This document shows positions 57,201 to 64,000 of a DNA stretch of 64,000 nucleotides, one piece after another. Position 1 is the first letter of the stretch; each line of letters opens with the position of its first letter. The notes under the pieces are model-generated. The model was given only the letters and a program-made list of their open reading frames with translations. It was not told where the DNA came from and searched no databases. Location: contig CM051508.1 in NCBI GenBank assembly GCA_028015205.1, forward strand, positions 12,356,001 through 12,420,000, in the 5' to 3' direction. The position numbers and the translations under genes were made by a program. The DNA is from Mytilisepta virgata (taxonomy: Eukaryota > Mollusca > Bivalvia > Mytilida > Mytilidae).

Positions 57201-60200
57201 CTAATTTGTTCACTGGTTTCAGACGAGAAGATCTTTTAGTAAATTTCCAATAAGGTCTTATGTTAAACTATGCTTGCTCTGGCAGTAATCTTGGATGTCA
57301 GGCGGTGTCATTGGATACAATTCTGAAGAGGACCACCTTAGAATCATTGCATCCAAATTTTATTCCGGTTGCCACAGTGGTTTCAGGCAAAAAGATCTTT
57401 AAGTAAATTTACCACAATGTCCCATGTTACACTATATTCGGCTCTGGCGACCATCTTAGATGGCGGGCGGGGTCATGGGATATAATTCTGAACGAGGACC
57501 ACCTAAGGACCATTTCTGCTAATTTTATTTCAATTGGCTTTGCTGTGTCTGACAAGAACATCTTTAAGTAAATTTCCTATAATATAAGGTCCGGTTAAAT
57601 TATGTTCGGCTCTGGTGGAACTCCTGGATGGCAACCTTGGCCATCGGATATAAATCCGAAAGAGGATTATCTAAGGCCTATTGCTGCCACGTTTTCTCAC
57701 AATTGGCCAATGGTGTCATAGGAGATTTTTAAATCAAATTTTACGATGAACGACACGAGCACCAAGCGATGGCAATAGCTGAGCTTAAAATTGTATGACA
57801 TAAATGTACTTACACATAAATGAGTTAAACGCGTTTTTTTTCTCCAAAAAGACTCACCCTTTGCTTGTAGTAATATTTTTCCCTGCTGCACCTTGTCACC
57901 GTTGGCATCAGGGATATTATTTGACACTCTACATATGTAGTTCCCGTTATCTTGATAATAGTTTTCCATGCTGTTTATCAACAATTTGCCATTATCTTTA
58001 GCCTTAAGATATCTTATATGTTCATTGAATTGTGACTGGTGTTCCCAGTCATAAAATGTATAATTTGGTGGGTTACCAGAGGGATTGCACTGAACACTAG
58101 TAGCATGTGATAAAAATGAGTGGTTTACAGTAACATCTGGAGCATCTAGATGAAGATAACGAATAGATGTGGTGATTAACGTGATATTGCAACAAAAAAT
58201 AATAAGAAATCATTTTTTTTTCTTATCTCAAATAAACAACTCAGCTTTTATGCATGAGATTTTTGTTTTCAGTTTTTAATACAATAACAAATGAAATACG
58301 TCTGTTCATACGCTCTAAGAAATTAAGTTCTCTGTATTCTATTAACGAATTGTTTTTTCTTTTTCTTTTTTTTTCGTTTTAGCTTTTCAAAGTTTTGTTT
58401 ATGAGGATAGATAATAGATTCATTCCAGATGCAAACATTTAACTCTATAAATTTGGTATTTTAGTTCATTTTGAGGAACACGAACAGTCAAAAGAATTAC
58501 GTTAAGGATATGACGGAATGAAATTTTCACTTACACAATATTACTATTTCCGCAGTTTCATTAGAACGCCCAACTGTATTTCTTGCATAACATGTATAAT
58601 TTCCAGAATCTGTTCTGTTAAGTGATGAGAATACAATACAACGGTGTGATTTGTTTTCCCACTTCCTTATATCATTTTTCCATCGTATGTTAAATGTATC
58701 AGGATTACTGTCCGCCATACAACAAAGATTTGCTGTTCCTCCTTCAATTAAAGATGTATTCGTCGGCTGTATAGAAACTGACAGGCGTGGTTTATCTTTA
58801 AGAATACAGTATATGAGATTTATAATATTTGAAATCTTTCATCAGTTTGTAAATATGGCTTGAGATAGAAACATTTCAAGCCTTGTGATATAATTTTGTG
58901 TTTTCGTTAATAATTTTAAATTAGGCTGCCACTGATAATAAAATAATTGGGTCAGTGTCAAGGATGACGTCAAGTTACTATGCTTGTTCCTCCGCGTGAA
59001 TTTAAAGAATCAAATGATAATAACGCCATTCAACCGCACAACTGACGTATGCGTTATTTACGTTTAAACAGTTAAAATGTCAGCACTTTACAACGGCTCG
59101 TCCAATAATAAACCTGATAAAGTCAGTATCAGAATACAAATTGCCATTATTCCAAATTTAATTTTAACTTTTTAAATTGCTTTAAAATTTCTCAAAGGGC
59201 CAACAAATCTGTTATCATTTCAATGTCTGATGACTTTGGAAACAACGCTTTAAATCTAGTTTTGAAAAAAAACTTTTATATTCCTCCAACGATCAGTATG
59301 TAAAAGGTGGACCGTTTGTGACCCGTCGGGTTCTAGACTTAACCAATATTTTACATAATGGATCATTATTGGCTTATATCCCTGGCCTAATTTAGATTTG
59401 ATACATGTAAATATATCTTAAGAAGGAGAAAATTGACTATTTCCTTAATTAAAATATCGTTTTAAGATCAACATCGATCAACATTCCGGATATATCACTA
59501 CTTGGTAATATAAACCTTAATAAGCATTAAGGACGTATAAATATATAGTATTACCCTCTATAGTCAAATTCAAGACTTTTTGGCGTTTTATATGAGATAC
59601 ATGTAAACAGGGTATTATTCAAAGCAGTCATTTCAGACCTGCATTTCGGTATGTGTTAAGCAGACATTACGTATGACATACAATGACATGTTTAGACAAA
59701 AGTAACGTTCCTTTTGTTATTCTATTTGTTTTCACTTTTGTTAATGATTTTTGTTGGAATTGGATACTGTGTTATCTAATGACACACAAATGTTATTATC
59801 AGCACCATGATATGGATAATAATTAACCTTGTATGTATTATTAATGACACAGTTGAGTTCGGGACTGTTAATTGGGTTTTTGTGTTACTCGTTCACTTGC
59901 ATCTTGATTTCCTGTTAGCAGTGTAAGTAACTTACAGCCTTAATAAATCATCGTGAGTTTATATGCGTTTTTATGTATGATCCTGTCCTTTGGTGTATAC
60001 TTACCTTTACTGGCGCAGTATTATTATTATTATTCAATATAGTTAGTAACGCAAAAAGAAATAATTTTATCTCTTTGATGTAAATTTCAAAAATTATTAA
60101 TAATAATGCCTGGAAATATAACTAATCAGAAAATTTACATTTTCCTGTATACAAGACAAAATCCATTGGGATTAGTTTTCTTAATTTTTGTTGAAGACAT

Positions 60201-62664
60201 TTTGTGCCTGATAAATTCAAATAAAACTTTATTTCATTATAAGAAACCCCCTATCCTATTTCACATCTGTATAGCTAACTGATGAGTTTTATTTCAGTAT
60301 TTAGATTTTACATTTTCCTGTATATAAGACAAAATCCATTGGGGTCAGAAATTTGTTTTGACTTATCAAGTCCAATAACACTTTATTTCATTGTAAGATA
60401 TCCCATCCTGTATAGCTAACTGATGAATTTTATTTCAGTATTTAGAACGTAAACGTCTCTTAACTTGATAAAAAGATTAACTTACACTGAACATTCAATT
60501 TAGTAACTGTCTGAATGGGCGGGAATGACTTGCTAATTGCAGTACATGTATATGTTGACATATGATCTTTTCTTTCTGGGCTAAATGTATACACTAGGAT
60601 TCCTATGATATTTTCTCGAAGAACAGTCCCATTTCTAGTCAACTTCAAGGATTCTCTTGGCCTTCCACTCTTAACTTTACAGGTTAAATTTATTTCTTTG
60701 CCTTCAATTGCTTCTATTGTTCCATTTTTTGTCTCGAGGATAGTAACATTTGATGGTGGCCCTTTAAAAAAAAGAAAAGAATTGTATTTTTTACTATGGA
60801 TAGCACAATATTTGGTAAAAGATATATTTATGTACTTAAAAATATGGTTACAAATGCCATTTTACCCACACTTAAATCTGGTATTTTTCAGGCTATACGG
60901 ATGTATCAATAATAATACCTGGAAACATAACTAATCAGTAAATTTACATTTTCCTGTATATAAGACAAAATCCATTGGGGTCAGAAATTTGTTTTGACTT
61001 ATCGAGTCCAATAACACTTTATTTCATTATAAGATATCCCATCCTGTATAGCTATCTGATGAGTTTGATTTCAGTATTTAGAACGTAACGTCTCTTAACT
61101 TGATAAAAAGATTAACTTACATTGAACATTCAATTTAGTAACTGTGTAAATGGACGGGAATGAATTGCTTAATGCAGTACATGTATATGTTGACATATGA
61201 TCTTTTCTTTCTGGGCTAAATGTATACACTAGGATTCCTGTGCTATTTTCTCGAAGAACAGTCCCATTTCTAGTCAACTTCAAGGATTCTCTTGGCCTTC
61301 CACTCTTAACTTTACACGTTAAATGTATTTCTTTGCCTTCAATTGCTTCTATTGTTCCATTTATTGTCTCGAGGATAGTAACATTTGATGGTGGCCCTTT
61401 AACAAAAAGAAAAGAATTGTATTTTTTACTATGGATAGCACAATATCTGGTAAAAGATATATTTATGTACTTAAAAATATGGTTACAAATGCCATTTTAC
61501 CCACACTTAAATCTGGTATTTTTCAGGCTATACGGATGTAACAATAATAATACCTGGAAACATAACTAATCAGTAAATTTACATTTTCCTGTATATAAGA
61601 CAAAATCCATTGGGGTCAGAAATTTGTTTTGACTTATCGAGTCCAATAACACTTTATTTCATTATAAGATATCCCATCCTGTATAGCTATCTGATGAGTT
61701 TGATTTCAGTATTTAGAACGTAAACGTCTCTTAACTTGATAAAAAGATTAACTTACACTGAACATTCAATCTAGTAACTGTCTGAATGGGCGGGAATGAA
61801 TGGCTAAATGCAGTACATGTATATGTTGACATATGATCTTTTCTTTCTGGGGTAAATGTATACACTAGGATCCCTATGCTATTTTCTCGAAGAACAGTCC
61901 CATTTCTAGTCAACTTCAAGGATTCTCTTGGCCTTCCACTCTTAACTTTACACGTTAAATGTATTTCTTTGCCTTCAATTGCTTCTATTGTTCCATTTAT
62001 TGTCTCGAGGATAGTAACATTTGATGGTGGCCCTTTAAAAAAAGAAAGAATTGTATTTTTACTATGGATAGCACAATATTTGGTAAAAGATATATTAATG
62101 TACTTAAAAATATGGTTACAAATGCCATTTTACCCACACTTAAATCTGGTATTTTTCAGGCTATACGGATGTAACAATAATAATACCTGGAAACATAACT
62201 AATCAGTAAATTTACATTTTCCTGTATATAAGACAAAATCCATTGGGTCAGAAATTTGTTTTGACTTATCGAGTCCAATAACACTTTATTTCATTGTAAG
62301 ATATCCCATCCTGTATAGCTAACTGATGAGTTTTATTTCAGTATTTAGAACGTAAACGTTTCTTAACTTGATAAAAATATTAACTTACACTGAACATTCA
62401 ATCTAGTAAATGTCTGAATGGCCGGGAATGAATTGCTAAATGCAGTACATGTATATGTTGACATATGATCTTTTCTTTCTGGGGTAAATGTATATACTAG
62501 GATTCCTATGCTATTTTCTCGAAGAACAGTCCCATTTCTAGTCAACTTCAAGGATTCTCTTGGCCATCCGCCCTTAACTTTACAGGTTAAATGTAGTTCT
62601 CTGCCTTCAATTGCTTCTATTGTTCCATTTATTGTCTCGAGGATAGTAACATTTGATGTTGACC
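50740..62664 (-). CDS. Gene B: Ig/FN3 single-pass receptor with an IxYxxV tail (5' end missing)
   Basis: Nine exons: 62389-62664, 61757-62032, 61121-61396, 60486-60761, 58535-58795, 57858-58145, 56181-56510, 52299-52595, 50740-51275. All are phase 1, and together they read 937 codons plus stop with no break. Order: four near-identical Ig units, Ig, Ig, Cys-less Ig-like, FN3, transmembrane and tail. It is probably a type I surface receptor. The ectodomain is the duplicate of gene A, while the FN3, transmembrane and tail are a different set. No signal peptide is in view, so the start is upstream, possibly beyond the window. The tail of about 140 residues has TINYNMV and two Y-rich words (AHYDEI, GYENPYQPL). 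Confidence 0.8.
51770..52030 (-). mobile_element. tRNA-derived SINE (second copy)
   Basis: Same family as 37882-38145, with the inverted B box GAGATTCGAACTCACAACC and the GGAGTACCCGAA body, but more worn. It lies in the last intron of gene B. Confidence 0.75.
52299..52595 (-). CDS. Gene B exon: FN3 domain
   Basis: 297 bp, phase 1-1, acceptor TTTCTTTCCAG, donor GTATGT. SPRPPRYVTV, VVLYWHAGFNGG, FYITYRSN and YFISLYAENKAGRS follow the FN3 strand pattern. It diverges strongly from the gene A FN3 exon although both keep GFNGG. Confidence 0.82.
53336..53694. mobile_element. MITE, 359 bp, with perfect inverted ends of over 40 bp
   Basis: AGGGACGAGATCAAAAGTTC and the following 23 bases (to AAACTTAATTC) are repeated exactly inverted at the right end. 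TA lies outside each end (53334-53335 and 53695-53696). The core holds two C-rich runs. No ORF. It lies in the gene B intron between the FN3 exon and the Cys-less Ig exon, just outside the duplicated cassette. The perfect ends suggest a young insertion. Confidence 0.82.
53406..53426 (+). repeat. Poly-C tract (21 C)
   Basis: Pure C run inside the MITE at 53336-53694. Confidence 0.8.
54308..56135 (+). mobile_element. Tandem-repeat element (unit about 168 bp), gene B copy
   Basis: Duplicate of 30775-32330. Same leader, same unit words and same border, with some units lost or rearranged and a foreign 190-bp piece at 55163-55352. A 256-codon minus-strand ORF crosses it, but it is the repeat itself in translation. 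Confidence 0.7.
55163..55352 (-). mobile_element. Short dispersed element, inverted relative to 47577
   Basis: Contains the inverted words of 47577-47835 (TTGCACATGGTAGATCTCC, AATGCTGCTGATGAGAGG, ATGCGTCGTATACAGCATAG). It interrupts a 168-bp unit that is whole in the gene A copy, so it came after the duplication. Confidence 0.65.
56181..56510 (-). CDS. Gene B exon: Ig-like domain lacking both core cysteines
   Basis: 330 bp, phase 1-1. AKLAVNISG and NYTVIVGNEFG again have Ala/Val where cysteines belong. Since the gene A copy lacks them too, the loss predates the duplication and the domain has stayed open. Confidence 0.8.
57075..57785 (+). mobile_element. GCTCACCTG tandem-repeat element, fuller copy in a gene B intron
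   Basis: Opens with GGGGCCCAGGAGCCTGTATCG and CTCACCTGG, then four worn units as at 16400, and closes with GCGATGGCAATAGCTGAGCTTAAAA. The gene A copy at 33100 lacks the opening. Confidence 0.65.
57858..58145 (-). CDS. Gene B exon: Ig domain
   Basis: 288 bp, phase 1-1, donor GTGAGT. VQCNPSGNPP, YDWEHQ and GNYICRVSNNIP. Duplicate of 33667-33954. Confidence 0.85.
58535..58795 (-). CDS. Gene B exon: Ig domain (I-set type)
   Basis: 261 bp, phase 1-1. ANLCC, IRWKND and DSGNYTCYARNTVG as in gene A. Only about three residues differ from 34344-34604 (for example GG for GR, TFN for TFY, GRS for GLS). Confidence 0.85.
60486..60761 (-). CDS. Gene B exon: Ig unit 4
   Basis: 276 bp, phase 1-1. Variant NIIGILVYTFSPERK and AISKSFPPIQ. 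Ig cysteines present. Confidence 0.8.
61121..61396 (-). CDS. Gene B exon: Ig unit 3
   Basis: 276 bp, phase 1-1. A variant with NSTGILVYTFSPERK and SFPSIYTVTK. Ig cysteines present. No counterpart by position in gene A. Confidence 0.8.
61757..62032 (-). CDS. Gene B exon: Ig unit 2
   Basis: 276 bp, phase 1-1. The segment from TRNGTVLREN to the end matches gene A unit 36302 exactly (TAFSHSFPPIQTVTRLNVQ), which suggests recent exchange or descent. Confidence 0.8.
62389..62664 (-). CDS. Gene B exon: Ig unit 1
   Basis: 276 bp, phase 1-1, donor GTAAGT. LTCKVKGGW and STYTCTA hold the cysteines. Closest to the first gene A unit (36937), sharing RELHLTC and the KGGW word, so unit order was kept in the duplication. 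Confidence 0.8.
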
Positions 62665-62799
62665 CTTTAAAAAAAATAATTGTATTTTGTACTATGGATA
62701 GTACAATACCTGATCAAAAATATATTTATTGACTTAAAAATATGGGTAAAAATGCCATTTTACCCACACTTAAGTTTGGTATTCTTCAGGCTATAATGA

Positions 62800-63770
62800 T
62801 GAAACAATTTTACTACTGAATAAACTGTGGAAATATAACTGTATAAACTTTCGTAAGGATATTTGCTCTGAATTAAAACATTGTATTTTTAGTATGTACC
62901 TACACACTTATTTGGTTGTTCTAACAATTTGCAATCATTATATATTTTGAATTATAGATTATTACATGGCCTTAGTTTCAGTCTGAGATCTTGGTATCAG
63001 CAGAGGGTTATTAACAAGGGGCATGTATTAATCTATTTATCACATATATTGCCACTATCAAAAAATAATTGCTGAATTTTCCATGATCATACGATTATTT
63101 ACAGTTGGGCGAAAGTGACGTATGTGAGGCTCACGAAATGGTAGATTACAAGTTATTTTCCCGGGGGTAAATAACATGCTAAAAATTATACTTTTATTAC
63201 ACATGAAAACTATGCGTTATTTCAATAAAATATGTGATAATCCACAATATAACAATACGCATTCTCATATCATCACATTTGAATAAGAATTAATGTATTT
63301 ATATTTAACTATCGTTTTCGAGACGAAAAACTAATCGACTGTTTCGAATCATGTCCATCACTGAGAAAATCTCCAATCGTAAAAAAACACTTGCGTTTTA
63401 AAGGTATACTTGAGCTTAGGGTTCAGATGAAGTATTCATTTATTTATGGAATTAAGAAAATAAAATACTTTTTTGGGAATTGCCTCATCACTATGTCCCA
63501 ATTATAAGATGATTTTAGTTAGGAAAATGAATAATGTATTATCATTCATTTATAAATGCATAAAAAAATCGAATTAAGTTAGTACTCAGAAAACAGGCTA
63601 CAATCTAGTAAATAACGAACTTTACTGAACAGTTTTACCGGACGTGTATGGTAAATCGACAATTTAGAACCTTCATTTTAGTTTTCCATCTTTCTAAACA
63701 GTATATCTTTAAAAAAAAATGTATATAGCCCCCAATAACATCGTTTTTGTCTGCAAGAACTATTATTTTG
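62800..63770. other. Upstream flank of gene B
   Basis: Matches 37360-38650 upstream of gene A. No exon or signal peptide recognised on the minus strand in either copy. Confidence 0.55.
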
Positions 63771-63842
63771 AGTGTCTTAGAAACGAGTTGGGAATAGATA
63801 ACACTGCGGATAACACAACTTATAACTTATAACATCAAAGTC

Positions 63843-64000
63843 TGCTTCATATTTGAATTGTTTCTCGAAATAGACAATGAGCTACATCTGAAGACAAATC
63901 TTTATGACAAACGTGATGATTTCGACTTTCCTATTGTTAACTTTCCCTTCTTGAGTAGCAATATACCAGCATCGCCTGCATCGCCTGAATATGGCGTCTC
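63843..64000 (+). CDS. Retroelement-like ORF fragment, runs off the window
   Basis: An open plus-strand frame reads FLEIDNELHLKTNLYDKRDDF, then IVNFPFLSSNIPASP and EYGV, and reaches the last base. The words LYDKRDDF, VNFPFLSSNIP and YGV are familiar from a widespread family of reverse-transcriptase-type element proteins in molluscs and other invertebrates, from memory. The 9-base word GCATCGCCT is doubled, adding three residues before YGV. No start codon is supported. Probably element debris at the edge of the duplicated cassette. Confidence 0.55.

Larger units (their letters stand above)
60486..62790 (-). repeat. Tandem Ig-exon units of about 635 bp (four copies, gene B)
   Basis: Exon starts at 60486, 61121, 61757 and 62389 are spaced 635, 636 and 632 bp. 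Introns are repeated with the exons, including TTTACATTTTCCTGTATATAAG and the GCTAACTGATGAG word. Confidence 0.88.
54308..63860. repeat. Segmental duplication of the receptor ectodomain cassette, gene B copy
   Basis: Second copy of 30775-38700. It shows the empty site for the gene A SINE near 63270. The common part seems to end near 63770-63860, where a retroelement-like frame begins. Confidence 0.85.

Noticed and set aside
15544..62664. One single gene with all Ig exons
   Set aside because: Gene B has its own stop, membrane helix and tail before the gene A exons begin. Two genes is simpler, though hybrid transcripts cannot be excluded.

Overview
The window looks like genomic DNA from a marine bivalve, most likely a mussel close to Mytilus. 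It is AT-rich, has introns with GT/AG borders, and is packed with mobile elements. Several dispersed repeats (around 14.74, 16.03-17.44, 26.46 and 49.57 kb) match sequences I remember as common in mussel genomes. No database search was possible.

The main protein-coding content is two related receptor genes on the minus strand. Gene A runs from about 37.2 kb down to 15.5 kb. Gene B runs from about 62.7 kb down to 50.7 kb. Both are missing their first exons. I rebuilt them exon by exon from splice sites and reading phase. Gene A has 2 tandem Ig exons, 3 further Ig-type exons, one fibronectin III (FN3) exon, a transmembrane exon and two cytoplasmic exons (725 codons visible). Gene B has 4 tandem Ig exons, the same 3 further Ig-type exons, a different FN3 exon, and one exon holding the transmembrane segment and tail (937 codons visible). 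Every junction is phase 1 except the last one of gene A. The Ig part of the two genes is nearly identical, introns included. The FN3, transmembrane and tail parts are clearly different. The switch coincides with the edge of a tandem-repeat element. The gene A tail carries three tyrosine motifs of ITIM/ITSM type and the gene B tail carries one, so the pair looks like paired receptors made by segmental duplication.

Layout: 1-5.08 kb is a block repeated at 41.57-47.87 kb, with a tRNA-like SINE head and three tandem units of about 825 bp. 5.08-6.3 kb holds a CpG-rich promoter-like stretch, a short ORF and a broken acidic ORF. 9.89-10.56 kb holds the 5' end of a LINE with a 2A peptide. 12.4-30.4 kb carries the gene A 3' exons in a field of MITEs, SINEs and tandem-repeat elements. 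30.8-38.7 kb is the gene A ectodomain cassette. 38.95-41.24 kb is a decayed LINE. 41.57-47.9 kb is the second copy of the left block, interrupted by a 1,577-bp MITE with an exact TA target duplication. 50.6-62.7 kb is gene B. The last 160 bp open into a retroelement-like reading frame that runs off the window.
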